Source: Bacteroidales bacterium
GTDB lineage: Bacteria; Bacteroidota; Bacteroidia; Bacteroidales; P3
Length of the DNA: 33,602 nucleotides
Reading direction: 5' to 3'
Assembly: GCA_024400545.1 (NCBI GenBank)
Contig: JAKSMO010000028.1
Location: forward strand, 1-33,602
Shown here: positions 7,484 through 14,691 of the stretch, in pieces
How the letters are laid out: every line of letters begins with the position of its first letter
How positions within the stretch are numbered: position 1 is the first letter of the stretch
Position numbers and translations under genes: made by a program
The notes under the pieces: model-generated
Seen by the model: the letters and a program-made list of their open reading frames with translations, nothing else
Told to the model about the DNA's origin: nothing
The model's database searches: none

Positions 7484-8521
7484 ATGAAAAAGAACATTTT
7501 TTTTGCTGTAGCTTTTGCTGCACTTGCTTTTGTAGCTTGTAACAAGGAAGAGAATGGTATGGTGGCTCTCAACATCGCAGGTGAAGAATACCAGAATGAT
7601 GAAAAGCAGGCCTTCTGCAATAGTCAACTTTATTTTACCCCTGGCGATGCTGCTTATGTAAATGGTACTCCGACCGAAATGACCATAAGTGGTGCACGTT
7701 CCACTCACGCAAAGCTTTGGGTTCCCGGTAACCAGGCAGGCTATCTCGTAACTTACCCCGCATCCAGTATTAATTACACCGATGGTCAGTACACCACTAC
7801 TTTTTTGGGTAATGTGAACCTTGTTTCTGCTGACCCCGGTACTACTACTACTTTGACCGAAGCTGCTCGTCAAACTTGGCCCATGTCTGGTTATGCAGCC
7901 GAAGCTTCTGCTCCCAACTTCAAGCTTTACAACAATGTTGCCGTCCTTTCCTTTGCTGTGAAGTATGGTATTCAGTTTGCTAGTGCAATGTGGAAAGCTA
8001 ATGGTCAGGGTATTGATAATACTGTTGACTTCGTTCCCACCGAGTCCAATCTTCCCGACATTTTCATTACCAAAATTGTTGTTAGATCTACCAACATCCG
8101 TCTGACTGGCTCTGCTCATTTGGTAAATGCAGATCATGCATTCTCCTCTAGTGCAGACTTCTTTGGTATGGGTCCTCAGTATGTAATGGATGGCGCTCCT
8201 ATCGCAAATGGCGATCAGGTTGTTGCTACTCTTGATGTTCCCTTCAAGCCCACTCCCTCTATTACTGGTTCTGGCGCTATTCTTGCTCAGACTTTCGGTC
8301 ATCTTGCTATGGCTCCTTGCATGGATTTTGATAATGGTAAGAGCCTCACTATTTCTTACTATTTCAATGCAACTATCGACGGTACCAATCACCAGTATGT
8401 ATATACTAAAGAAATGCCCATCACCTCTAACTTCTACCTGGCACGCGGTAAGAGCTTCACTCTTCTTGCAAACTTCTTGACCCCTGCTGCTGACCTTAAT
8501 CAGTATATTGAGGTTCTCTAA
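7484..8521 (+). CDS. Fimbrillin-like lipoprotein (345 aa)
   Basis: The ATG at 7484 is chosen because it opens a lipoprotein signal peptide (MKKNIFFAVAFAALAFVAC) with Cys19 as the lipidated residue; an in-frame upstream ATG at 7406 would bury that signal and overlap the small gene. The mature part has the beta-rich pattern of Bacteroidales fimbrillin-like proteins: a Y-V-N-G turn, then GYLVTYPAS, then VAVLSFAV. These features line up in order with those of the N-terminal domain of the lipoprotein at 435-2120. Unlike that protein it has no FISUMP-like C-terminal domain and ends in YIEVL. It is probably exported to the outer membrane surface. Codons are rich in T- and C-ending forms. It is the second gene of a two-gene unit and is followed by a terminator. 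Confidence 0.75.
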   Translation: MKKNIFFAVAFAALAFVACNKEENGMVALNIAGEEYQNDEKQAFCNSQLYFTPGDAAYVNGTPTEMTISGARSTHAKLWVPGNQAGYLVTYPASSINYTDGQYTTTFLGNVNLVSADPGTTTTLTEAARQTWPMSGYAAEASAPNFKLYNNVAVLSFAVKYGIQFASAMWKANGQGIDNTVDFVPTESNLPDIFITKIVVRSTNIRLTGSAHLVNADHAFSSSADFFGMGPQYVMDGAPIANGDQVVATLDVPFKPTPSITGSGAILAQTFGHLAMAPCMDFDNGKSLTISYYFNATIDGTNHQYVYTKEMPITSNFYLARGKSFTLLANFLTPAADLNQYIEVL

Positions 8522-8558
8522 TCCAAGTGATTTGATTATCGCTTAGTGCGATTATGAT

Positions 8559-8591
8559 AAAAAAGAGCCGCCCATCGGGCGGCTCTTTTTC
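8559..8591 (+). terminator. Terminator of the second Y-x2-P/lipoprotein unit
   Basis: A GC-rich stem (about 8560-8573 with 8577-8590) closes on a 3-nt loop and ends in five T. It is among the strongest hairpins in the window. Confidence 0.9.
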
Positions 8592-8617
8592 TGTACGTAT
8601 GATTTCTGAACAGATAC

Positions 8618-8650
8618 AAAAAAACGGAACCCTTGCAAGGATTCCGTTTA
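8618..8650 (-). terminator. Terminator of the nucleotidyltransferase-like gene
   Basis: Read on the minus strand, an imperfect hairpin centred on TTGCAA (about 8622-8650) is followed by a run of seven T. It lies 19 nt after the stop codon at 8669. Confidence 0.7.
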
Positions 8651-8668
8651 GATCTATTGAGTGGAAGG

Positions 8669-9700
8669 TTATTCGATAAAAATGTGTTTGAGGCGGGAGA
8701 ACGAGCGTTCGAAGGCATTGGCGGGCAAGTAGCGGTAAAGCCAGCGGCGTTGACGGTGGCGTTGGAGCCGCACTTTGAGGTATATTATGGGGTTGGAGAT
8801 TTTGGGTCGGGACTCCATGTACGACTTGTTGAGGATCATCTCTCTCATTCGCTTTGCGTCGTCCTGGCGAACGGTTCCTATGATATAGTCGCTGAGGTCG
8901 GCACCGATGAATTCGGCAGCCAGCTGGGTGAGGAGGTTGAAGGCATCGACCATGCCGATATGGCGAAGCACTTTGTGGCATTCGGAGGGCGATAGCTGCT
9001 CTTTGTAGGCATTGAGGAACATGCCCCAGTCCACCACATTGCGCAAAGGCAGTTTGATCTTGGCGGTGAGATGCGAAACGGTGTGCATTAATAGATATAC
9101 CATGTTGGCCATGGGCGGCAGCTCGCCGTCGGGGCTGGCTTGGGGGAGAGACTGAAGGATGTAGGCTTCGGCCCTTTTTTGGCTACGGTAATGGAGGTCG
9201 AGGAAGTGCAGATGGTTCTCGACAGTCACCCCATCTACGGCCATCTCGGAATGTTTGCCGTCAACCATGGCGTCGGGGGCCCCTAACAGTAGGTTGCCCT
9301 TTTGATAATTGCCGGGGAAATAGATGTCGATATCGCCGCAAGAGCGTGAATTGGGGTGTGGGTAGAGCTTAGAGAGCGTCATGCCCTTGATTAGGATAAT
9401 GTCGAGGCCTTCCTCTTTAGCCTGCAAGGTGATTTTGTCGAGCACCTTTTGTTGGTGGGCGTAATGATAATGGGTACGGTCGGCCGAGAGTGCCCAACTT
9501 AAGGCAATGTCGCCTTGGGGGCGTTGCGTTGGCGGCATTTGCTCGATTACATCGTTGATCATTGTCACCACCCCATGCTTACGGGCAAGCCAAAATAGCG
9601 AAGTCCATTCCTCCTCGGATATTTGAAGGGATGGGCTGGGCATCGTGCTGTTCAACGAGCAACGTAAAAGGTGTAGAAGCAGGTCGATAGTCTTATCCAT
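8669..9700 (-). CDS. Nucleotidyltransferase-fold protein of the NTP_transf_5 type
   Basis: The 343-residue protein carries K-G (105-106), then YPHPNSRSCGDIDIYF with R119, D123 and D125. This K-G...R-x3-D-x-D arrangement is the hallmark of Pfam NTP_transf_5 (uncharacterised nucleotidyltransferase family), in which the two Asp should bind metal. The C-terminal half is helical and ends with a basic stretch rich in Arg (about 310-335). No signal peptide is present. Family members often sit in polysaccharide or peptide-modification clusters, but none is visible here. The only partner is a small lipoprotein 12 nt upstream. Substrate is unknown. Confidence 0.75.
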   Translation of the reverse strand: MDKTIDLLLHLLRCSLNSTMPSPSLQISEEEWTSLFWLARKHGVVTMINDVIEQMPPTQRPQGDIALSWALSADRTHYHYAHQQKVLDKITLQAKEEGLDIILIKGMTLSKLYPHPNSRSCGDIDIYFPGNYQKGNLLLGAPDAMVDGKHSEMAVDGVTVENHLHFLDLHYRSQKRAEAYILQSLPQASPDGELPPMANMVYLLMHTVSHLTAKIKLPLRNVVDWGMFLNAYKEQLSPSECHKVLRHIGMVDAFNLLTQLAAEFIGADLSDYIIGTVRQDDAKRMREMILNKSYMESRPKISNPIIYLKVRLQRHRQRRWLYRYLPANAFERSFSRLKHIFIE

Positions 9701-9712
9701 GGAGAAAAGGGA

Positions 9713-10081
9713 TTACATGAATTTCACCTTCCATTGTCCGTCAACTTTCTGGCAAGGGATTTCCAGATCGTTGCCTAATGTGTCGGGATTGAAGGCATTG
9801 GAGGCAACCAGGTGGAGGGTGACAGTGGCGGTGGTGTCGCCTTCGTCGATAGTGGAGCCAAGAACCTTGTATTCGTGAATCACCATGCCCATTTGGTCGA
9901 TAAGTTCGCTGACTTGCTGGCGGTCGGCTTCGTTCAGATTGGTATAGGTGAGGGCTTTCTCGATATCATAGTCCTGTGTGGCCTGATAGAAGTCGGAAAC
10001 AACCTTCTCGGGCGAATTATTGTTGCAGGAAGTTAGGGTAAAAGCCAAAAAAGTGGCAAGCAGAATGGATACTTTCTTCAT
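9713..10081 (-). CDS. Small DUF4878-like lipoprotein (NTF2-like fold)
   Basis: The start at 10081 is chosen because it opens a lipoprotein signal peptide (MKKVSILLATFLAFTLTSC, lipidated Cys19); the longer in-frame version would place 16 residues before it and start inside the promoter. The mature part begins NNNSPEKVVSDFYQATQDYD and ends with GQWKVKFM. This matches DUF4878-type proteins, whose NTF2-like fold opens with a helix and closes with a W-K-V strand. The protein is 122 residues. The next gene starts 12 nt downstream, so the two probably form one operon. The role in the envelope is unknown. Confidence 0.75.
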   Translation of the reverse strand: MKKVSILLATFLAFTLTSCNNNSPEKVVSDFYQATQDYDIEKALTYTNLNEADRQQVSELIDQMGMVIHEYKVLGSTIDEGDTTATVTLHLVASNAFNPDTLGNDLEIPCQKVDGQWKVKFM

Positions 10082-10126
10082 TGTAAATATGAATTTTACA
10101 AAATAATACGTGGTGTTAATAAAATG

Positions 10127-10134
10127 CAAAATTA
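10127..10134 (-). promoter_or_regulatory. Promoter -7 element for the lipoprotein/nucleotidyltransferase pair
   Basis: On the minus strand this reads TAATTTTG, matching TAnnTTTG, 46 nt upstream of the start codon at 10081. No TTG is at the right -33 distance. The forward gene at 10210 has no clear consensus promoter in the same gap. Confidence 0.5.
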
Positions 10135-10209
10135 CAAAAAAATATTATTTTATATACTTTTTTTTTGACAATGGCGTTATTTAGGGAACATTTATAGACA
10201 AAAAACAAC

Positions 10210-10995
10210 ATGTCGCAACTGTTTGTTGGCATATTATGCGGTATCGCTTTGTCGCTGTTTTTCAGCTTCGGCCCTGCGTTCTTTTCGCAGATCCGTACCT
10301 CTATTCAATATGGTTACCGCAAGTCGAGCGCTTTCGCCTTTGGCGTGAGTGCGAGCGACGTACTGATTGTTTTTCTGATGCTAACGGTGTTGAAAAATGC
10401 CAATTTGTATGAATTGTTGCACAACGTGTGGGTGGCTTCGATAGGTGGCGCTGTGATGGTGGCAATGGGTGTGTATTTCTTTTGCAAGAAGATAAGTACC
10501 ATTGAAGAATACGAGGGGAATAATCGGACAATCAGATTCAAGGAGTCGGGCGGAGATCCGCGCCGAAGAACGATTTTTTTGCAGGGAGTGGTGATTAATT
10601 TGGCCAATCCTGCCATTTGGATCTATTGGGTGTCGGTTATTGCCCTGGTTACGGGCGAGTTTGACCTGCAAGGGATTGAACGATATGCCTTCTTTGCCGG
10701 AGTGTTGGGCGCCACGCTTTGTTTCGACCTGCTTAAGTGCAAACTGGCCTCGTTGTTGCAGCGCATTATTACAGCCCATGTGCTGAATGTTGCCAACAAG
10801 GTCTGCTCGTTGATATTGTTTGCCTTTGCGGGATATCTGGTTGTTTCGATGGTGTTGTATCAGACAAACCCTAAAGTGCGCGAACGTGAGCAGCAGCCGC
10901 AGAAATCTACGGAACTGATGAAGAACATACATAATCGGGTGGATGCCACGAAGAAGCATGCGCACGATACCATTCAAGACACTATACGATATTAA
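10210..10995 (+). CDS. LysE/RhtB-family amino acid exporter
   Basis: The 261-residue protein has about six hydrophobic segments and opens with ALSLFFSFGPAFFSQIRTSI, matching the LysE family start (hydrophobic helix, then G-P near residue 22, then a Gly-rich loop). SASDVLIVFLML and NPAIWIYWVS also match the family, whose members export amino acids or their analogues. The C-terminal 45 residues are hydrophilic and cytoplasmic-like. The radical SAM gene starts 3 nt after its stop, so they form one operon. The substrate cannot be told. Confidence 0.8.
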   Translation: MSQLFVGILCGIALSLFFSFGPAFFSQIRTSIQYGYRKSSAFAFGVSASDVLIVFLMLTVLKNANLYELLHNVWVASIGGAVMVAMGVYFFCKKISTIEEYEGNNRTIRFKESGGDPRRRTIFLQGVVINLANPAIWIYWVSVIALVTGEFDLQGIERYAFFAGVLGATLCFDLLKCKLASLLQRIITAHVLNVANKVCSLILFAFAGYLVVSMVLYQTNPKVREREQQPQKSTELMKNIHNRVDATKKHAHDTIQDTIRY

Positions 10996-10998
10996 ATC

Positions 10999-11760
10999 AT
11001 GTTGAGAGAAGAAACTGTTTTCGGACCTATTTTTAGTCGCCGACTTGGCACGTCGTTAGGTATTAACCTTCTTCCAGAGAAGGGTAAGATTTGTAACTTT
11101 GACTGTATATACTGTGAGTGCGGTTGGAACAAGGACGGCCGTGACGACACGGTGATCCCCACTGCCGAGAAGGTGCGCACTGATCTTGAAGCGATGCTTA
11201 AGCGACTGCAAAGCGAAGGTACCCAGGTGGATTCCATTACCTTTTCGGGCGATGGCGAGCCGACCATCAATCCTGAGTTTCCGCAGATAATTGACGATAC
11301 GTTGGCTTTGCGCGACAAATATGCGCCAACGGCTAAGGTCTCGGTCTTGTCGAATGCCACCAGGGTGCATCTGCCCCAGGTGTTTGCGGCATTGTGCAAG
11401 GTGGATAACCCCATTATGAAAATTGATGCCCCAACAAATGAGTTGATAGAGCGCATCAACAAGCCCGCTCCGGGTTATGACATAGCCCGTGTGGTGGAGG
11501 CGCTGAAGAAGTTTGAGGGGAATTTTGTGTTGCAGACCTGTATGCTTCGCAGTGCCGAATATGACTTTGACTCGGCGCGGGGCGAAGTGCTTGAAGGCTG
11601 GATGGATATTGTGCGACTGCTGAAACCCAGAGAGGTGATGGTATATACGATAGACCGTCCGACGCCTGCCGAAGGCCTGCAGAAATTCACTGTAGAAGAA
11701 ATGACAGCGCTGGTAAAGCCGTTGCTTGACGAGGGCTTCAAGATTCAGATAAAAGGCTAA
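10999..11760 (+). CDS. Radical SAM protein related to COG0731
   Basis: The protein has the radical SAM cluster motif C32-x3-C36-x2-C39 and starts FGPIFSRRLGTSLGINLLP. This strongly recalls COG0731 Fe-S oxidoreductases (FGP-x-SRRLG-x-SLG-x-D). Further motifs are ITFSGDGEPTINP, the GGE-like SAM-binding strand, and KIDAPTN. COG0731 includes archaeal TYW1-like enzymes of wyosine biosynthesis, but bacterial members generally have no assigned reaction. At 253 residues it has no room for the flavodoxin domain of eukaryotic TYW1. It follows the LysE-type exporter by 3 nt. The link between the two is unknown. Confidence 0.8.
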   Translation: MLREETVFGPIFSRRLGTSLGINLLPEKGKICNFDCIYCECGWNKDGRDDTVIPTAEKVRTDLEAMLKRLQSEGTQVDSITFSGDGEPTINPEFPQIIDDTLALRDKYAPTAKVSVLSNATRVHLPQVFAALCKVDNPIMKIDAPTNELIERINKPAPGYDIARVVEALKKFEGNFVLQTCMLRSAEYDFDSARGEVLEGWMDIVRLLKPREVMVYTIDRPTPAEGLQKFTVEEMTALVKPLLDEGFKIQIKG

Positions 11761-11807
11761 AAATATATTAAAAATTACTTTTTTTTCTATATATCAATAA
11801 TTTTGTG

Positions 11808-11815
11808 TAATTTTG
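11808..11815 (+). promoter_or_regulatory. Promoter -7 element of the infC operon
   Basis: TAATTTTG matches TAnnTTTG and sits in an AT-rich stretch after the radical SAM gene. It would give a leader of about 95 nt before infC. Confidence 0.55.
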
Positions 11816-11913
11816 CAATTTCAGAGAGTACGATAAAATCGGCTCGAAGCAATTGTATTAACCGCACAATCAATAGGTTGTGCATGTATTAACAAATATA
11901 GGAGAACCAAGCT
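11816..11913 (+). promoter_or_regulatory. Structured infC leader with Shine-Dalgarno
   Basis: A stem of 8 pairs (11864-11871 with 11876-11883, one G-U) is flanked by two exact copies of TGTATTAAC (11854-11862 and 11885-11893). An AGGAG at 11900-11904 lies 9 nt before the AUA start at 11914; such clear Shine-Dalgarno motifs are uncommon in Bacteroidota. Autoregulation by IF-3 is known in other bacteria; here it is inferred. Confidence 0.5.
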
Positions 11914-12486
11914 ATAGCAGCACCATTTAACCCCGGCGCCCCCAATAATAACAGAGGACGCGGAAGAGGACCCCAAAAAAAGGAGCCCGAACATCAGATT
12001 AACGAGCGCATCACTGCTCCCATGGTTCGTGTAGTGGGTGACGGAATGGAACCCACCATCATGAACACCAAAGAGGCTTTGATTAAGGCCTATAACGATG
12101 GTCTCGACCTCGTGATGATTTCCCCCACGGCAAATCCTCCCGTGTGTAAGATTATCGAATATCAAAAGTACCTCTACGAGCAAAAGAAAAAAGAAAAAGA
12201 GCGCAAGGCTAACTCCACCAAAGTGGTTATTAAGGAAATTCGTCTCAGTCCTCAGACCGATGAGCATGATTTCGAGTTTAAACTGAACCACGCAAAACGC
12301 TTCCTGAAAGATGGCAACAAAGTGAAGGTTGACGTGTTTTTCCGCGGCCGTTCGATTGTGTATAAGGAACAAGGAGAAACCCAGCTGCTGAAGTTTGCCG
12401 AGGCCTTGATGGAGTTTGGCAAGCCCGAGTCGATGCCCCGTTTGGAGGGTAAGCGAATGCTTATGATTATTGCTCCTAAAAAGTAA
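11914..12486 (+). CDS. infC: Translation initiation factor IF-3, with a non-ATG (AUA) start
   Basis: IF-3 binds the 30S subunit and checks start-codon and initiator tRNA pairing. The first in-frame ATG (12022) would cut off QINERITAP, the conserved beginning of the IF-3 N-domain, so it cannot be the start. An in-frame TAG at 11899-11901 limits the upstream extent. The best start is AUA at 11914, 9 nt after AGGAG. It yields 190 residues with an Asn/Arg/Gly-rich extension (NNNRGRGRGPQKKEPEHQ) like the basic N-terminal tails of related IF-3 proteins. AUU at 11998 is a possible alternative. N-domain motifs SPTANPPVCKIIEY and C-domain motifs VFFRGRS and SMPRLEGKRMLMI are intact. It is the first gene of infC-rpmI-rplT-rplS. 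Confidence 0.92.
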   Translation: MAAPFNPGAPNNNRGRGRGPQKKEPEHQINERITAPMVRVVGDGMEPTIMNTKEALIKAYNDGLDLVMISPTANPPVCKIIEYQKYLYEQKKKEKERKANSTKVVIKEIRLSPQTDEHDFEFKLNHAKRFLKDGNKVKVDVFFRGRSIVYKEQGETQLLKFAEALMEFGKPESMPRLEGKRMLMIIAPKK

Positions 12487-12492
12487 ACAGCT

Positions 12493-12558
12493 GGAATGTG
12501 GTTGCGTTTGGAAGCCCCAGCGATTAGCTTTGAGGGCTTGAAACAAATGCCACATTCC
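12493..12558 (+). promoter_or_regulatory. Long hairpin leader upstream of rpmI
   Basis: In the 136-nt gap between infC and rpmI, a perfect 9-bp stem (12493-12501 with 12550-12558) encloses a 4-bp stem (12507-12510 with 12544-12547) and a 6-bp stem (12512-12517 with 12534-12539). This extended hairpin has no T-run, so it is not a terminator. Its position fits an autoregulatory L20 or L35 binding site, as known for this operon in other phyla; that role is inferred. Confidence 0.5.
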
Positions 12559-12622
12559 GCAACATAAAACTACAGAACCGGATTATCGCAAAATATAGTC
12601 TAACTTAAAAAACAGTAAAGTA

Positions 12623-12817
12623 ATGCCTAAAATGAAAACCAAGGCCGCTGCTCGCAAGCGTTTCGCTTTCACCGGCACCGGCAAAATCAAGAGAAAGCAT
12701 GCTTATCATAGCCACATTCTGACTAAGAAAGAAACCACGCAGAAACGTAATCTCGACCACACCGCACTGGTGAGCCGCGACGACGAGAAGCGCGTAAAAC
12801 GTATGCTTTTGGCCTAG
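12623..12817 (+). CDS. rpmI: 50S ribosomal protein L35
   Basis: The 64-residue, very basic protein matches L35 along its whole length: [14 protein letters not shown], the [14 protein letters not shown] core and a C-terminal R-V-K-R-M-L. Its place between infC and rplT is the usual one. It lies behind a structured 136-nt gap, which suggests its translation is controlled separately from infC. Confidence 0.96.
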   Translation: MPKMKTKAAARKRFAFTGTGKIKRKHAYHSHILTKKETTQKRNLDHTALVSRDDEKRVKRMLLA

Positions 12818-12891
12818 TTGTAGGCCGCAATTGTGTGGGACGGCTGTGAAGTCGCAACCCGCAGGAGTTATTAACCATTATTAAAAGCACC

Positions 12892-12919
12892 AAAGAGGAT
12901 TCGGAATGAATCCCGCTTT
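12892..12919 (+). promoter_or_regulatory. Hairpin upstream of rplT
   Basis: In the 124-nt gap before rplT, a 6-bp stem (12897-12902 with 12908-12913) is extended by AAAG/CTTT (12892-12895 with 12916-12919). It ends 22 nt before the rplT start and has no long T-run. It may affect rplT translation. Confidence 0.35.
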
Positions 12920-12941
12920 AATGAAAACAAATTAAACAAAC

Positions 12942-13289
12942 ATGCCAAGATCAGTAAATGCTGTAGCTTCCAGAGCTCGCAGAAAAAAGATCCTCAACCG
13001 TACCAAAGGTTACTGGGGTAGAGGTAAAAACGTATGGACCGTCGCCAAGAATAAATGGGAAAAAGGTCAGACCTACGCCTACCGCGACAGAAAAAATAAG
13101 AAAAGAGAATTCCGTGCATTGTGGATCAACCGTATCAACGCCGGTTGCCGCATCAATGGTATCTCCTATTCTGTTTTTATGGGCGAATTGCACAAGAACA
13201 ACATCGAACTGAACCGCAAAGTTCTCGCCGACCTGGCTATGAACAATCCCGAGGCTTTCACCGCTGTTGTTAAGATGGTTAAGAAATAA
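12942..13289 (+). CDS. rplT: 50S ribosomal protein L20
   Basis: The 115-residue basic protein matches L20: [19 protein letters not shown] at the start, the [11 protein letters not shown] stretch, [17 protein letters not shown], and [14 protein letters not shown]20 is an early 23S rRNA assembly protein and in many bacteria represses its own operon. rplS follows after 41 nt. Confidence 0.97.
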   Translation: MPRSVNAVASRARRKKILNRTKGYWGRGKNVWTVAKNKWEKGQTYAYRDRKNKKREFRALWINRINAGCRINGISYSVFMGELHKNNIELNRKVLADLAMNNPEAFTAVVKMVKK

Positions 13290-13330
13290 GCCAAACGAAA
13301 CTGAGTGATTAACCTTTAAAACTTTATGTC

Positions 13331-13684
13331 ATGGGAAAAATTGAATTATTGCAATATGTAGAGGACCTGGTCGAACGCAAAGAGTTCCCCGAGTTCAAGG
13401 CTGGCGATACCATCACTGTTCATTATAAAATTAAAGAAGGAAACAAAGAACGTATCCAGAACTTCCAGGGCGTTGTTCTTCAGCGCAGCGGAAGTGGTTC
13501 TACTGAGACCTTTACTGTCCGTAAAATCACCAACGGCGTAGGTGTGGAGCGTATCTTCCCCATCTGCAGCCCGTTCATCGAGCAGATCGACGTCAACAAG
13601 TATGGCGCTGTTCGCAGAGCTAGAATCTTCTATCTCCGCAAGCTCACCGGTAAGAAAGCCCGTATTAAAGAGAGAAGACACTAA
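13331..13684 (+). CDS. rplS: 50S ribosomal protein L19
   Basis: The 117-residue protein shows the L19 signatures [29 protein letters not shown], the [15 protein letters not shown] core, and a C-terminal [21 protein letters not shown]19 sits at the 30S-50S interface. It commonly lies in the rpsP-rimM-trmD-rplS operon in other phyla; here it is 41 nt after rplT with no terminator between, so it is probably the last gene of the infC operon. Confidence 0.97.
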   Translation: MGKIELLQYVEDLVERKEFPEFKAGDTITVHYKIKEGNKERIQNFQGVVLQRSGSGSTETFTVRKITNGVGVERIFPICSPFIEQIDVNKYGAVRRARIFYLRKLTGKKARIKERRH

Positions 13685-13712
13685 TCGACCCTCTAAGCGA
13701 TATTGTTCGGTT

Positions 13713-13757
13713 AAAGCGGCGACTTCATCAACAGGAGTCGTCGCTTTTCTTTTTTAG
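13713..13757 (+). terminator. Terminator of the infC-rplS operon
   Basis: A 12-bp stem with one G-T pair (13713-13724 with 13736-13747) is followed by a T-rich tract. It lies 29 nt after the rplS stop. Confidence 0.85.
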
Positions 13758-14073
13758 TGTGCAAGTATGGGGCTTGGGGAATGGGGTTTGTGTAAATAAT
13801 AGAGGTGTGCAGGTATTGGCAGGGGCGTCGGGAGGATGTTTGGTAAATGGTTAATTGGTCGTGGTTTATATGGTAATGTTGTGGCTTGATTGTTATTTCA
13901 ATGCGGTGGTTTCCTGTATTTTCAATATTATTTGTTGAGAGGTGCAGTGTAAGTGTTTGTTGGGTATTTGTTTGAGATGTCGGCTACAAGGGTTACTTGG
14001 CCAATTAGAGGGTAGGAAGTGAGTGCATAGGTGGGTATAATTGTATTTTTTTTGAAAAAAAACAAATAAATGT
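13758..14073. other. Gene-free G/T-rich stretch
   Basis: About 316 nt hold no credible gene. The plus strand is strongly rich in G and T and poor in C, unlike any other intergenic stretch here. No hairpin, tRNA or known riboswitch was recognised. Confidence 0.6.
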
Positions 14074-14103
14074 TTGCTATGTCGAAAAAAAAGTGTAACT
14101 TTG
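14074..14103 (+). promoter_or_regulatory. Bacteroidota-type promoter of yceD-rpmF
   Basis: TTG at 14074-14076 and TAACTTTG at 14096-14103 are separated by exactly 19 nt, a textbook match. It lies 22 nt before the yceD start. Confidence 0.8.
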
Positions 14104-14125
14104 CAAACTCAATAAGAGTGTGAAA

Positions 14126-14668
14126 ATGAAGGCAAAAATCGATACTACTATCCAGTTTGGTGGGTTAAAATCAGGTAAATACGTGTATAATTATGTCCTG
14201 GATGGTAGCTTCTTTGAAGGCTTCGAAAACGAAGAATTGAGAGATGGAAACGTCGATTTTGCAGTGATTCTGGAGAAAAGCGAGCGTCATTTGCTGATCA
14301 ATTTTACCTTTAAAGGTAAAATAAAATCACAATGCGATCGTTGCCTTGGGGAGTTGAGCATTCCGGTAGAGGGAGAGCAGACCCTCTGTGTGAAGTTCAG
14401 CGACACGGAAACCAGCGAGGATGAAGATGTCGTTTTCCTCCCCGAGGATGCCTACCAGATTGACTTGGGCCAATGGATGTATGAGTATGTGGCGGTGAGT
14501 ATGCCTATGCAAAAAATCCATCCTGAAGGTGAGTGCGACCCAGAAATGTTGAAGTTCATTAGTGAAGAGCGTGATGATGAGGAAATGGACAGCGACGATG
14601 AGGTGAAGGTGTTGCCTGATGGCGAAACAGATCCTCGATGGGAAGCTCTGAAAAAATTACTTGATTAA
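14126..14668 (+). CDS. yceD: YceD/DUF177 family protein (23S rRNA accumulation protein)
   Basis: The ATG at 14126 is preferred over an in-frame GTG two codons earlier. At 180 residues it matches the DUF177 family, whose core carries CDRCLGEL (the conserved C-x2-C). The C-terminal region is acidic (SEERDDEEMDSDDE) and closes with DPRWEALKKLL, the typical family ending D-P-R-x-x-x-L. In many bacteria yceD directly precedes rpmF, as here with a 23-nt gap, and E. coli YceD affects 23S rRNA levels. The exact molecular activity is not settled. Confidence 0.9.
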   Translation: MKAKIDTTIQFGGLKSGKYVYNYVLDGSFFEGFENEELRDGNVDFAVILEKSERHLLINFTFKGKIKSQCDRCLGELSIPVEGEQTLCVKFSDTETSEDEDVVFLPEDAYQIDLGQWMYEYVAVSMPMQKIHPEGECDPEMLKFISEERDDEEMDSDDEVKVLPDGETDPRWEALKKLLD

Positions 14669-14691
14669 TAACAAATAAAAAAATATAAATT

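Noticed and set aside
12022-12024. ATG 12022 as the infC start
   Set aside because: It would delete the conserved start of the IF-3 N-domain that is encoded in frame just upstream.
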